From Flavobacteriales bacterium (GTDB taxonomy: Bacteria > Bacteroidota > Bacteroidia > Flavobacteriales_F > PHOS-HE28): a stretch of DNA of 64,000 nt. Below the pieces are notes generated by a model, which did no database searches, was not told the origin of the DNA, and saw only the letters and a program-made list of their open reading frames with translations. The stretch spans positions 1,426,001 to 1,490,000 of the forward strand of contig JADJAA010000001.1 of NCBI GenBank assembly GCA_016704485.1, written 5' to 3'. Of the stretch, positions 25,855 to 35,694 are shown piece after piece. Numbering within the stretch: position 1 is the first letter of the stretch; every line of letters begins with the position of its first letter. A program made the position numbers and the translations under genes.

Positions 25855-28800
25855 ATGGACAAAACGTCGAATTTAGCTCCACCCCCACGGGGCTCCGCAA
25901 AACGAATGCAGCGGATGATCCGCTATGTGAGCGCACTTGCGCTGCTTGTTGGCTTCGGTCAACCAGCATTCTCCCAAGCATACTGTCCCAGTGACGGTGG
26001 ATCGGGCAATGTGATCAACATCGATCGCGTGGTGCTTGGCGATCTGAACAATTCCAGTGGCGACAACGATGGGTACGGTGACTTCACCGCGCTCTCCGTT
26101 ACCGCCACCGCCGGTACTGCTTTACCGGTGACCTTGGACCCATCCGGTCCTTTCTTCTTGCGCTACCGTTGGCGCGCATGGCTGGATCTGAACAACGACG
26201 GCACCTTCGACAACGCTGAGCGGGTGTTGCAGGTAACCGGATTCGGCGTGCAGAACGGTTCCGTGAACATCCCTTCGGGCACTCCTGATGGTAACTACCG
26301 CATGCGGATCTCAATGAAAGCCTTCAGCTATGCCGAAGCATGTGACAATTACGCTGCTGGCGATGTGGAGGATTACACCCTATCGGTGATCAGCGCATGC
26401 GATGCGGTCGCTGGTGCAATGTCCACCTCGAAGCCTGATGTATGCTTCAGCGCGGGCGGTGTAACACTGGTAGCAAACCCCGATGGTGCGGCGTTCGTAC
26501 CTCAGGGCTTTTCACAAGCGTATGTATTGACCAGCGGTGCAGGATTGGTGATCGAGCAATTGGGTGCAACACCTGAGTTCACCGTAACGAGTCCCGGTAT
26601 TTACACCATCCACTCCTTCGTATTCCCAAGTGACCTCGACCTGAGTATTGTGGTACCTGGAACGACAACGGGTTTTGACGTGAACAGCCTTCTCATCCAA
26701 GGCGGTGGCTCACTCTGCGCATCCTTGGATGTGACCGGTGCACAGTTCAACGTTGCCGACCCAATGGCCGGAACGATGAGCGGTGGTGCTGATGCATGTT
26801 TCAATGGTGACGAAGCAACGTTGACGGCAACTGCAAACGGTGATGCCAACGTACCAGCAGGATACAGCCAAGCGTATGTGTTGACCAGCGGTGCAGGTCT
26901 CGTAATTGAGCAGCTCGGTGCAACACCAGAGTTTACGGTAACAAGCGGTGGTCTCTACACGATCCACTCCTTCGTATTCCCAAGTGACCTCGACCTGAGC
27001 GTTGTGGTTCCTGGAACTACTACAGGATTCGATGTGAACGGTTTGCTCGTACAAGGTGGCGGAAGTCTCTGTGCAAGTCTTGATGTTGCAGGTGCACAAT
27101 TCAACGTGACCGACCCTATGGCCGGCACGATGAGCGGTGGTGCTGATGTCTGCTTCAACGGCGACAATGCAATGTTGATGGCAACTGCTAACGGCGATGC
27201 GAACGTCCCAGCAGGATACAGCCAAGCGTATGTGTTGACCAGCGGTGCAGGTCTCGTGATCGAGCAACTCGGTGCAACACCTGAGTTCACCGTAACAACA
27301 GGCGGTCTCTACACGATCCACTCCTTCGTCTTCCCAAGTGACCTCGACCTGAGCGTAGTGGTACCTGGAGTGACAACTGGTTTTGATGTGAACGGATTGT
27401 TGGTGCAAGGTGGTGGTAGCCTCTGTGCTTCTCTCGATGTTGCAGGTGCACAGTTCAACGTAACCGACCCAATGGCCGGAACCATGAGCGGTGGTGCTGA
27501 TGCATGCTTGCAAGGTGATGGTGCAGTTCTCGTGGCAACTGCAAATGGAGACGCGAACGTCCCAGCAGGATACAGCCAAGCGTATGTGTTGACCAGTGGT
27601 GCAGGTCTCGTGATCGATCAGCTCGGTGCAACGCCAGCGTTCACGGTAACAACTGGCGGACTCTACACCATCCACTCTTTCGTATTCCCAAGTGACCTCG
27701 ACCTGAGTGTTGTGGTTCCTGGAACGACAACAGGATTTGATGTGAACGGATTGCTCGTGCAAGGTGGCGGAAGTCTCTGTGCAAGTCTTGATGTTGCAGG
27801 TGCACAATTCAACGTGACCGACCCAATGGCCGGAACGATGAGCGGTGGTGCTGATTTCTGCTTGCAAGGTGATGGTGCTGTGTTGGTCGCTACGGCGAAC
27901 GGCGATGCGAACGTCCCAGCAGGTTACAGCCAAGCGTATGTGTTGACCAGCGGCACAGGTCTCGTGATCGAGCAGCTCGGTGCAACACCTGAGTTCACCG
28001 TAACAACAGGCGGACTCTACACGATCCACTCCTTCGTCTTCCCAAGTGACCTCGACCTCAGCGTAGTGGTTCCTGGAACAACGACCGGTTTTGATGTGAA
28101 CGGATTGCTCGTGCAAGGTGGCGGAAGTCTCTGCGCAAGTCTTGATGTTGCAGGTGCACAGTTCAACGTGACCGACCCAATGGCCGGAACGATGAGCGGT
28201 GGTGCTGATGCATGTTTCAATGGTGACGAAGCAACGTTGACTGCAACGGCCAACGGTGATGCGAACGTACCAGCTGGTTACAGCCAAGCGTATGTGTTGA
28301 CAAGCGGTGCAGGTCTCGTGATCGAGCAACTCGGTGCAACACCTGAGTTCACGGTAACAACTGGTGGACTGTACACGATCCACTCTTTCGTCTTCCCAAG
28401 TGACCTCGACCTCAGCGTAGTGGTACTTGGTGTGACAACTGGTTTTGATGTGAATGGTTTGTTGGTACAAGGTGGTGGCGAACTCTGCGCTTCACTCGAT
28501 GTGGCCGGTGCACAGTTCAACGTAGTCGACCCAATGGCCGGAACGATGAGCGGTGGCGGCGATGCATGCCTAGTTGATGGCAGCGCAATGTTGATGGCAA
28601 CAGCCAATGGCGATGCGAACGTACCAACAGGATACAGCCAAGCGTATGTATTGACAAGCGGTGCAGGTCTGGTGATCGAGCAACTCGGTGCAACACCGGA
28701 GTTCACCGTAACAAGCGGTGGTCTGTACACCATTCACTCCTTCGTCTTCCCAAGTGACCTCGACCTAAGTGTGGTGGTACCTGGAACGACAACAGGATTT

Positions 28801-30006
28801 GATGTGAACGGATTGCTCGTGCAAGGTGGTGGTAGCCTCTGTGCATCCTTGGATGTAGCTGGTACACAGTTCAACGTGGCCGAGTGCGCATGCACAGCTG
28901 ACGCTGGAACCCTTACCGCAGTGAGCGATGAAGCGTGCTTGGTGAATGGACAAGTAACCATCAGTGCCAACGTGAACGGTGATGCGAACGTCCCAGCAGG
29001 ATACAGCCAGGCATATGTGCTCACCAGTGGAACTGGTCTAGTTATCGAGCAACTCGGCGCAACACCTGAGTTCACGGTTACGAGCGGTGGTCTCTACACG
29101 ATCCACTCCTTCGTCTTCCCAAGTGACCTCGACCTTAGCATCGTGGTGCCAGGCGTAACAACGGGCTTCGATGTGAACGGTCTATTGATCCAAGGTGGTG
29201 GTGCACTCTGTGCGAGCCTGGATGTGGCCGGTGCACCAGTACAGGTGAGTGGTCCTTATGCAGGGAACATTGATCCGGACAACTTCCTGAGCTGCTTGAA
29301 CAACGGCACTGCTACGCTTAACGGTAACCCTGCCGGAGATGCGCAGGTACCTGCGGGATATAACACCGTGTATGTGCTAACACGTGGCCAAGGATTGGTG
29401 ATCGTGAATGCTGGTCCAACACCGGAATTCAACGTAACTACACCTGGTCTGTACCGCATCCACACTGTGGTGTATGATCCGAATACATTGGATCTGGGCA
29501 TCGTGGTGCTGGGAACAACAACGGGCTTCGATGTCAACAGCTTGCTCGTGCAAGGAGGTGGAACCATCTGCGCATCCTTGGATGTACAAGGAGCTCCCTT
29601 CCTCGTTCTGAACGGTTGGATCTGCAACTGGTTCCTGCCATTCTTCAACTCCGATGGCATGGACCCAATGGATCAATTGAGCGATGCGCTCGGACGTGAC
29701 GCGCGCTCACTGAGCGATGAAGATCTTAAGATGTTGACCAGTGAGGTACCTGTACAGGCCACCTTGTATCCAGTGCCTGCTACCGATATCCTGAACATCC
29801 GTTTGGACAGCCGTTTGGCGATGCAAATGGAAGTGAGCGTGATGGACATGAGCGGACGCATTGTACGAGGCAGCAAGAGCTATGACCTGGAAGCAGGTGT
29901 GCGCGACCTCACGATCGATGTGAACGATCTGGAGAACGGCAACTACATCGTTCGCATGGTCGCGAATGGAGAAGTGCTCACCGAACAATTCGTTAAGGTG
30001 CAGTGA
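25855..30006 (+). CDS. Surface protein with GEVED domain, nine tandem repeats and T9SS type A signal
   Basis: 1383 aa from the ATG at 25855; the open frame begins at 25738 but lacks a signal there. After the signal (VSALALLVGFGQPAFSQ) a GEVED domain spans about residues 45-175 (RAWLDLNNDGTFDN to NYAAGDVEDYTL). Nine repeats of about 118 aa follow, each with SQAYVLTSGAGLVIEQLG, TPEFTVT, YTIHSFVFPSDLDLS, GFDVN and LCASLDV. Repeats 2-7 are almost identical; 8-9 are diverged. A type A sorting domain closes it (TLYPVPATDILNIRL, MDMSGRIVR). It is probably a long fibrous adhesin-like surface protein. A strong terminator follows. Confidence 0.93.
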   Translation: MDKTSNLAPPPRGSAKRMQRMIRYVSALALLVGFGQPAFSQAYCPSDGGSGNVINIDRVVLGDLNNSSGDNDGYGDFTALSVTATAGTALPVTLDPSGPFFLRYRWRAWLDLNNDGTFDNAERVLQVTGFGVQNGSVNIPSGTPDGNYRMRISMKAFSYAEACDNYAAGDVEDYTLSVISACDAVAGAMSTSKPDVCFSAGGVTLVANPDGAAFVPQGFSQAYVLTSGAGLVIEQLGATPEFTVTSPGIYTIHSFVFPSDLDLSIVVPGTTTGFDVNSLLIQGGGSLCASLDVTGAQFNVADPMAGTMSGGADACFNGDEATLTATANGDANVPAGYSQAYVLTSGAGLVIEQLGATPEFTVTSGGLYTIHSFVFPSDLDLSVVVPGTTTGFDVNGLLVQGGGSLCASLDVAGAQFNVTDPMAGTMSGGADVCFNGDNAMLMATANGDANVPAGYSQAYVLTSGAGLVIEQLGATPEFTVTTGGLYTIHSFVFPSDLDLSVVVPGVTTGFDVNGLLVQGGGSLCASLDVAGAQFNVTDPMAGTMSGGADACLQGDGAVLVATANGDANVPAGYSQAYVLTSGAGLVIDQLGATPAFTVTTGGLYTIHSFVFPSDLDLSVVVPGTTTGFDVNGLLVQGGGSLCASLDVAGAQFNVTDPMAGTMSGGADFCLQGDGAVLVATANGDANVPAGYSQAYVLTSGTGLVIEQLGATPEFTVTTGGLYTIHSFVFPSDLDLSVVVPGTTTGFDVNGLLVQGGGSLCASLDVAGAQFNVTDPMAGTMSGGADACFNGDEATLTATANGDANVPAGYSQAYVLTSGAGLVIEQLGATPEFTVTTGGLYTIHSFVFPSDLDLSVVVLGVTTGFDVNGLLVQGGGELCASLDVAGAQFNVVDPMAGTMSGGGDACLVDGSAMLMATANGDANVPTGYSQAYVLTSGAGLVIEQLGATPEFTVTSGGLYTIHSFVFPSDLDLSVVVPGTTTGFDVNGLLVQGGGSLCASLDVAGTQFNVAECACTADAGTLTAVSDEACLVNGQVTISANVNGDANVPAGYSQAYVLTSGTGLVIEQLGATPEFTVTSGGLYTIHSFVFPSDLDLSIVVPGVTTGFDVNGLLIQGGGALCASLDVAGAPVQVSGPYAGNIDPDNFLSCLNNGTATLNGNPAGDAQVPAGYNTVYVLTRGQGLVIVNAGPTPEFNVTTPGLYRIHTVVYDPNTLDLGIVVLGTTTGFDVNSLLVQGGGTICASLDVQGAPFLVLNGWICNWFLPFFNSDGMDPMDQLSDALGRDARSLSDEDLKMLTSEVPVQATLYPVPATDILNIRLDSRLAMQMEVSVMDMSGRIVRGSKSYDLEAGVRDLTIDVNDLENGNYIVRMVANGEVLTEQFVKVQ

Positions 30007-30063
30007 TCGACAGTCCGGTGGTTGGTGCTTGTTAGTGCGGGCTCCTGAACACTGTCCCTGAAC

Positions 30064-30092
30064 AACGACCCCGGCAAATTGCCGGGGTCGTT
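30064..30092 (+). terminator. Intrinsic terminator-like hairpin after the nine-repeat gene
   Basis: A 29-bp perfect inverted repeat with AACGACCCCGGCAA and its complement around a one-base centre, 58 bp after the stop codon. There is no clear U-run, so it may stop transcription poorly or protect the mRNA end. The 400 bp that follow (30093-30493) show no supported gene. Confidence 0.7.
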
Positions 30093-30493
30093 GCGTTCAG
30101 GAATACTGCATTTACCTTTTGGAACGGAATGAATGTAGATGGGATTGGGACACAATGCGGCTATAACTTTCGGAAATACCCTCTCTCGGACAGATCATTG
30201 AAACGTTCATGGCCCCTCGTGTACTTGAACACAAACGAGCGGAGTGGTGAGAAAAACAATTCGTGACGCATTCAAGATCTGGTCTCCGGGAACTGGTCAG
30301 TTATACCTTTTCCCAATTCAGATCCAGCCAAAAGATGCGTAGCTATTTTTATTCAAGACTTCCTAAAAAATCGTTGCATGGCCTAGGTTACGGAACTAGT
30401 TTTTTGGGAATGGATCGGACAAAAAGAGCAAGTAGATCGGGTGGGTCTGAATTAGGAAATGGTATTAGGGTGCGGAACTGATGCTGATCCGCT

Positions 30494-32251
30494 CTATAGC
30501 GGCCACTGACGTTGCACCATGAAAAAAACCACTACCAACAGCAGCACGGTAAGCGGCCCGCCAACGCGAACGAAATCCAGAAAGCGGTAACGTCCAGGAG
30601 TATACACCAACACGCACGAGGGCTCGAATGGCGTGATCAGTGAGATCGACGCGGAGAGCATCACGGCCATACCAAAGGTGAGTGGAGAAACCTCCAAGGA
30701 TGTTGCGGCACTGATAGCGATCGGGAGTACCACCAAAGCAGCTGCTGCATTGCTCATGGGTTGAGTAAGAAGCACGGTAAGGATCATGAAACCCGCCAAG
30801 GTGCCTTGTACACCTAACGGAGCAAATAGCTTCATTACCCCATCGCTCAGGAATACATCCGCTCCACTGTTCACCATTGCGGTGCCCATGGCCGTCATGC
30901 CACCGATCAGGACGATCAATCGCCAGTCAATACTGGCATAGGCCTTCACACTTTCGGTAATGCGCAATACCACGGTAGCGATCGCAGCGCTCATGAATGC
31001 AATGGCCGTCGGCACAAGGCTGGTCGCGCTCAGCGCAATCGCCACTAAGAAGAGGCCGATGGTGATATACCCCTTACGCACGCGCTTCGGATCCGGTGTG
31101 TGTTCTTCCAGCAGGATCAAGCTGTGCTCTTCATTCAACGTGCGCAAAGCTTCGGGGGTGCCTTGCACCAGCAGTACATCTCCCACGCGCAGTTTCACCT
31201 GCCCAAGGTGACTGGTCAGGCGTTCTCCAGCGCGGTGCATTGCAGCTACTGCCACCCCATAGCGCTCCATGAAACGGGATCGTTTAATGGTAAGCCCCAC
31301 AAGATCCGAGCTCGCCGGGATCAATACTTCGGTCAACTTCAACCCTTCATCGAATCCGTTCTCTGCCAACAACTCGTCGGCCACGATATCAATACCTGCC
31401 TTATCCTTTACCGCCAGTAACATATCCAGATCGCCTTGTACCAATATCAGATCTCCCTCTTGGTAGCGCATGCCTATCGTGCGGAAGAACTGGTGGCTAC
31501 CTCGTTTCACGGTTAGTATTTCGAACCCACTGGCCGTGAGTTCAGAAGCACCCACTGGCGTGCCGATCAAACTGCTTTCCGGCAGCACACGTATCTCACT
31601 GGTGTAGCTGCGCACCGGACCTCCCTGTTCTTCGTCCGGAGCTTCTCTAACAGGTGTAAGCCACCGGCCTACCGTAAGCAAGTAAACCACGGTCACTGCA
31701 ACCAGCACTAGACCAATATTGAAGAAATCGAACATACGGATGGTGCCAATACCATGATCTTTCAGGTAGGCGGAGACCACGATGTTGGTACTCGTGCCAA
31801 TGACGGTACACGTTCCCCCAACGATGCTGGCGTAAGCAACCGCCATGAGGATCTTACTCGCAGGCAGTTTCGATTTCTTCGCCAAAGCCAGCACTGGCGG
31901 TATGAGCAGTGCGGTCAAGGTAGTGTTGTTCATGAACGCACTGAACAGTGCAGTAAAAGGCAAGAGCCACAGCATCAGTGGCACCATCTTCGCCGGACGT
32001 GAGCGACTGAGACGGCCTGCCAATTCATCAAGCACGCCCGAGGTTTCCACCGCAGCGGTGATCACATAGATGGAGGCCAACATAACGATGAATTCGGAGC
32101 CGAAGGCCTCGAACGCTTCGGTTGGACTGAGTATGCCCGTAAGTACAAGTACGATAAGCAGTAGACCCGTGACCACGTCCACACCTATACGTTCCATACT
32201 GAACAGGACAATAGCTCCCACTAAAAGGCCAAGCACCAGAGCTATCTCCAT
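30494..32251 (-). CDS. SLC13/DASS-family transporter with two TrkA-C domains
   Basis: 585 aa from the ATG at 32251; the open frame extends to 32389 but that part overlaps the preceding gene. Membrane helices start immediately (LVLGLLVGAIVLFSM). The signature of the family is seen in TAAVETSGVLDELA, FMNNTTLTALLIPPV and the second-half repeat TQPMSNAAAALVVLPIAI. Between the halves are two RCK_C/TrkA-C domains (IRVLPESSLIGTPVGASEL and LTEVLIPASSDLVGLTI), thought to bind ligand and gate transport. Likely substrates are anions such as dicarboxylates or sulfate. It starts 2 bp after the DUF202 gene. Confidence 0.92.
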   Translation of the reverse strand: MEIALVLGLLVGAIVLFSMERIGVDVVTGLLLIVLVLTGILSPTEAFEAFGSEFIVMLASIYVITAAVETSGVLDELAGRLSRSRPAKMVPLMLWLLPFTALFSAFMNNTTLTALLIPPVLALAKKSKLPASKILMAVAYASIVGGTCTVIGTSTNIVVSAYLKDHGIGTIRMFDFFNIGLVLVAVTVVYLLTVGRWLTPVREAPDEEQGGPVRSYTSEIRVLPESSLIGTPVGASELTASGFEILTVKRGSHQFFRTIGMRYQEGDLILVQGDLDMLLAVKDKAGIDIVADELLAENGFDEGLKLTEVLIPASSDLVGLTIKRSRFMERYGVAVAAMHRAGERLTSHLGQVKLRVGDVLLVQGTPEALRTLNEEHSLILLEEHTPDPKRVRKGYITIGLFLVAIALSATSLVPTAIAFMSAAIATVVLRITESVKAYASIDWRLIVLIGGMTAMGTAMVNSGADVFLSDGVMKLFAPLGVQGTLAGFMILTVLLTQPMSNAAAALVVLPIAISAATSLEVSPLTFGMAVMLSASISLITPFEPSCVLVYTPGRYRFLDFVRVGGPLTVLLLVVVFFMVQRQWPL

Positions 32252-32253
32252 GT

Positions 32254-32607
32254 TCAAAATTCCGCCGGATCCTTTGGGCTGATCTGGTTCGGGTACATGC
32301 GATCCAGCTGGCGGCGCAGAGTATGGTAGCGATAAAAGCCGATGGTGATAAAGAGAACACACATCACCAAAGAAGCATTGCCTACCCAATAGAGATCGCC
32401 ATAATTCTCCAGCTGTAGCAGGGCAATTCCACCAAGAAGAAGGTATAATGCAGAGCGGATGTAACTGAGCAATGTGCGCTCGTTGGCCAGCCTCGTACGC
32501 ACCAACGCGAGGTGATCGCGTAGTATCAGATCTTCGTTGTTCGTGAAGTCACGATCCCCCAACAAGAACGTTTGTAGGACCCGGCGGTCGATATCGAACT
32601 TTGCCAT
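32254..32607 (-). CDS. DUF202 (YidH-like) membrane protein
   Basis: 117 aa from the ATG at 32607; the longer frame to 32730 runs into the preceding gene. The DUF202 core is TRLANERTLLSYIRSALYLLLGGIALLQL, followed by two more helices (GNASLVMCVLFITIGFYRY). The function of the family is not established. It lies immediately upstream of the SLC13-type transporter and is probably in the same transcript. Confidence 0.88.
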   Translation of the reverse strand: MAKFDIDRRVLQTFLLGDRDFTNNEDLILRDHLALVRTRLANERTLLSYIRSALYLLLGGIALLQLENYGDLYWVGNASLVMCVLFITIGFYRYHTLRRQLDRMYPNQISPKDPAEF

Positions 32608-32674
32608 GCGGTCGCGAATATAAAACAAGATGAAGTGGCGCAATGCACCTGTTATCCGCGGGAGTGCTGCGTAC

Positions 32675-33151
32675 CTATTCCCCTTTTTTTGGTCTGCTCC
32701 AATGATTCTCCAACGATTGGTTGCAGGCATTCATCAGGCTCATGCCTTCGCGCGCTAGATCATGGTAGTCATTCTCACCACGGCGATAGAAACGCGCCAT
32801 GTCCTTGAACTGGATCATGGCCACCTCAACGGTGCTATCCTCCACTAATGGCAGCACGCCCCAGTAGCACGTGCGGAACCGCTCTAGGCAGCTGTCGAAA
32901 GCCATTGTATCCTCGGCACTGATCCACAGCCGCTCGTCATGCGGTACCACCAGCAGATCGCCTACGGCTTTACCCACCTCCTCGTATGCCTGTAGTTTCT
33001 TGGTGTACATGCTGCGGCTGAATTCCATCTTGCTCTCATGGCTCATCTGGCTGGTGAACTGCCAAGCCCCCACGGTAATGCCCAACACGGTGAGCAGCGG
33101 CGCTACCGCTTTGGAATAGTCGGTACTTCTGTTCGGCAATTTTTCTTCCAT
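32675..33151 (-). CDS. Membrane-anchored hypothetical protein
   Basis: 158 aa. One N-terminal membrane segment (VAPLLTVLGITVGAWQF, about residues 17-33) is followed by a helical soluble domain with EVGKAVGDLLVV and a CLERFRTCYWG stretch. No family is recognised. Its start overlaps the stop of the preceding gene (TGATG), so it is co-translated with the 134-aa protein, and it leads into the DUF202-transporter pair after 67 bp. Confidence 0.75.
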   Translation of the reverse strand: MEEKLPNRSTDYSKAVAPLLTVLGITVGAWQFTSQMSHESKMEFSRSMYTKKLQAYEEVGKAVGDLLVVPHDERLWISAEDTMAFDSCLERFRTCYWGVLPLVEDSTVEVAMIQFKDMARFYRRGENDYHDLAREGMSLMNACNQSLENHWSRPKKGE

Positions 33152-33555
33152 CAGTGTGCAAGGTAGATGCTGCGCGTGGCATCCGTCTTACCATCAGGTA
33201 CGGTCGTGAGCCGCACGCAGTTCGCATTGCCCTTGCAAGCAGCAGCGGATGCAGGTAAACTCTTCACTTCGTAACGCGCACCTCCGAAAGCAATGCCGTT
33301 CTTACCGCCGGCACTCCAAGGCTCCAATACCTCTTTGGTGCTCTTCCATGCACCTTCCGCGCATTGTTGTATCACAACCTCCTTTGCACTAAATGTGTAG
33401 ATGGCATCGCCGGGGCTGCATTTGGGTGTTGTGGCGTTGCCGACCACCATCCATTGCAGGCTACCGTCGCCCGTGAGTGTAGCGAGCGCATCCTGCTGGG
33501 CGTTAACTAGAATGCCGAAGCCAAGACCGAGGATAAGAAATGGTATGCGGAGCAT
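33151..33555 (-). CDS. Secreted hypothetical protein
   Basis: 134 aa. A signal peptide (LRIPFLILGLGFGILVNAQ) precedes a small beta-rich domain containing SLQWMVVGNATTPKC, YTFSAKEVVIQQC and CKGNANC, with paired cysteines that could form disulfides. The layout is lipocalin-like in length and strand pattern, but no diagnostic motif is present. It is first gene of the four-gene minus-strand set ending with the SLC13 transporter. Confidence 0.75.
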   Translation of the reverse strand: MLRIPFLILGLGFGILVNAQQDALATLTGDGSLQWMVVGNATTPKCSPGDAIYTFSAKEVVIQQCAEGAWKSTKEVLEPWSAGGKNGIAFGGARYEVKSLPASAAACKGNANCVRLTTVPDGKTDATRSIYLAH

Positions 33556-33690
33556 GATTTAGTGGGTTTAAGGACGTCTTTGCAAGAACCGGGCCCGAAG
33601 TTCGGTAGAATGCAGTTATCCTTGGCATGGAAGATCGCGAGGAAGGGATTCCCGTGGCGGAAGCTGAGACGTTCTTACATTCACGAACGT

Positions 33691-34056
33691 ATGATCGCGG
33701 ACCTTGATACATTCTACTTGGCCCAGGCAGAACCAAATAAAAGCTGCTTGTTGGTGCTTCGGAAGATCATTCTTGAACAGGATGAACACGTTCACGAAAC
33801 ACGGAAATACGGCATGCCATGCTTCTGCTACCGCAAGAAAATGTTCTGCTATTTGTGGACGGACAAAAAGACCAAGGAACCCTACATTCTTTTCGTGGAA
33901 GGCAAACACTTGGACCATCCCGCATTGGAACAAGGCGATCGTTCACGGATGAAGATCCTGCGTATCGACCCTACTGCTGACCTACCGATGGTGAGGATCA
34001 CGGGCATCTTGAAGAACGCGCTTGATCTCTATCGGAATGGGGTGGTTAAGGCGTGA
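33691..34056 (+). CDS. DUF1801 domain protein
   Basis: 121 aa from the ATG at 33691; an upstream ATG at 33562 would add 43 residues outside the domain. The family pattern is clear: LDTFYLAQAEPNKSCLLVLR, ETRKYGMPCFCYRKKMFCY, then RSRMKILRIDP and a C-terminal helix ALDLYRNGV. DUF1801 proteins are small cytoplasmic proteins of uncertain function, related to the YdhG/iron-chaperone-like fold. A truncated copy of its 3' end lies at 15944-16022, as part of an inverted duplication that also includes the next gene. Confidence 0.88.
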   Translation: MIADLDTFYLAQAEPNKSCLLVLRKIILEQDEHVHETRKYGMPCFCYRKKMFCYLWTDKKTKEPYILFVEGKHLDHPALEQGDRSRMKILRIDPTADLPMVRITGILKNALDLYRNGVVKA

Positions 34057-34127
34057 GGGTGAATCTATTGAGGATACCCAAACGGCTGACAGCTTGCGTG
34101 TCCACCTTACCTTAGATCTGGAATGTC

Positions 34128-34670
34128 ATGAACGATTCCGCTATTGAGTCACACAGTCGTCCGCCATCCCGGCTCAAGGCCTGGGCCGGACAGACCCTTC
34201 GCAGATTTAAAAGTTTCGCCATTATTCTTTCATTGTGTCTATTGGCTTGCCAAAATCCAGATACAATTAACGTTAGGAGTGTGAAACCGTCTTCACAAGT
34301 TGACACCATTAATAAGCAAACGGAACTTTCTAACGGACATACTAAAATTGTCAACTTCCCTTGCAAGACCTTGTTGCACATTTCAGCAGACAGTACGTTA
34401 AGCCTATTCCTCGTTGAAAATAGTGACCGTTTATTCGCTTACGAAGACCGCACAACGTTGCCTAAAGCCTATGACATTGTCCCACTGCCGTGCAAAAATA
34501 ACGAAGTGCAATCGTGCAATACCTGCTTAGTGTTTTCTAACGGAACTATCATACCGGTCCTCGACTCACCCGAAGCGGAAACATATTGCGCCCAAATGCA
34601 AGTAGGAGGAGGTCTTCATATTATTCTCGATAGCCTTGATGTTATACGATCGATCTTCGGCCTTCATTAG
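34128..34670 (+). CDS. Putative lipoprotein, duplicated (copy A)
   Basis: 180 aa, nearly identical to the protein at 14566-15108 (opposite strand), with only about 13 differences. It has the same lipobox region (FAIILSLCLLAC) about 30 residues in and the same cysteine-rich mature part. Here the gene sits in what looks like the undisturbed arrangement, 71 bp after an intact DUF1801 gene. Similarity continues about 120 bp beyond the stop. The role is unknown. Strong conservation of the protein in both copies suggests selection or recent duplication. Confidence 0.78.
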   Translation: MNDSAIESHSRPPSRLKAWAGQTLRRFKSFAIILSLCLLACQNPDTINVRSVKPSSQVDTINKQTELSNGHTKIVNFPCKTLLHISADSTLSLFLVENSDRLFAYEDRTTLPKAYDIVPLPCKNNEVQSCNTCLVFSNGTIIPVLDSPEAETYCAQMQVGGGLHIILDSLDVIRSIFGLH

Positions 34671-34885
34671 CAAAAACCCGGCATTACAAAACACCAAGAG
34701 AACCACAAGAAATCGCCCCGGACAAGCAACATTTAGAATCCGTGCATGGTAAACCATACCCACGCGGCCAAGCCTGCGCAGCGATCTGCCAACGACGATC
34801 CTGTGGTAATGACCAGGAACATAGGGTGACTCGTCCTTGAATGGGTTTACGCAAAAACGTGAACCTGCCCACCTACCTTTGAAAC

Positions 34886-35674
34886 GTGGAAAACACGGCA
34901 ACATTCGAAGTAGTACTGGAAGGCACCAAGGCGGGTAAGCCATTGAAGCCAGCGGACTATGACAATAAGGCGCTGCGCGAATTGCAGGCCGAAGCGGAGG
35001 TATTGCTATTCCCGAATGATCAGCGCGAGCACCCGGTTATCAGCTACGAAGTGCAGGAAGGTTCAATGCGTAGTTTATTTCGCACTGGCTTGCAAGCTGT
35101 GGCGTAGCTCGGTGCGGTATTGGGCTTGGTGGTCACAAGTGGCACTATAGATGTGTTGGAACCACGTACCGCGAAGGCGATCGAGGTTATACAGCGCTGG
35201 GCGCAAGATTCGGATCTTGCCTTTACGCTGCGCACTTCGTTACCGAATACTACAGAACTGCGGATCGAAGTTCGCACACATTTCTTTCGTACGGAAGCAA
35301 CATCGGTAGAAAGCGAAGTATACCTCTATGGCAAAGTGGTGGAAGCTGGTAGTAGGGGGAAACCCTCTGTCCACTTGAATGGTGATGGCCAAGGCGTATA
35401 TATCATTGATGCCTCGGAACAAGTGCTTGCGGATCTAAAGGATAACATCCTCTACCACACCATGGGCGTCAGGGCGATCGGGTGCCAGAACTTGCAGACC
35501 GGTGAGATCGAGAAGGGGGCTTTGAAGTTGATCGAACTTATCGATTTAGATGAAAAGTTCGAAGCAACGTATCTAAGGCGGCTTCAGGCAAGGGCCAGCA
35601 GCTGGATAAAGGACATTGATCCGGATCAATACCTCAATGAGGTACGTGGTGCGTATGGGTCTGAACCCGCTTAG
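34886..35674 (+). pseudogene. Membrane-associated hypothetical gene split by an in-frame TAG
   Basis: One continuous frame of 262 codons is interrupted only by TAG at 35105-35107. The first part (73 aa, ATG at 34886) ends TGLQAVA. The second continues directly as LGAVLGLVVTSGTIDVLEPR and runs to 35674. The stop falls inside a hydrophobic stretch that would be the only membrane helix (GLQAVA-stop-LGAVLGLVV). The remaining domain ends with a helical SSWIKDIDPDQYLNEV. No frameshift or other lesion is visible. It could be a young pseudogene, a sequence error, or suppressed readthrough; two separate proteins are unlikely. Confidence 0.75.
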
Positions 35675-35694
35675 GGCAGTCCGCATCCCCCAAT

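Noticed and set aside
26710..28470. 586-codon open frame antisense to the nine-repeat gene
   Set aside because: It is a by-product of the repeated codons on the plus strand; the predicted protein is a repetitive Cys/His/Thr mix with no signal and mirrors the repeat period.
26500..29600. CRISPR-like regular repeats
   Set aside because: The period is about 353 bp, the repeats are coding and in frame, and there are no short unique spacers.
30263..30481. 72-codon plus-strand ORF in the gap after the terminator
   Set aside because: It has no conserved motif, poor composition, and no promoter; it is kept as intergenic.
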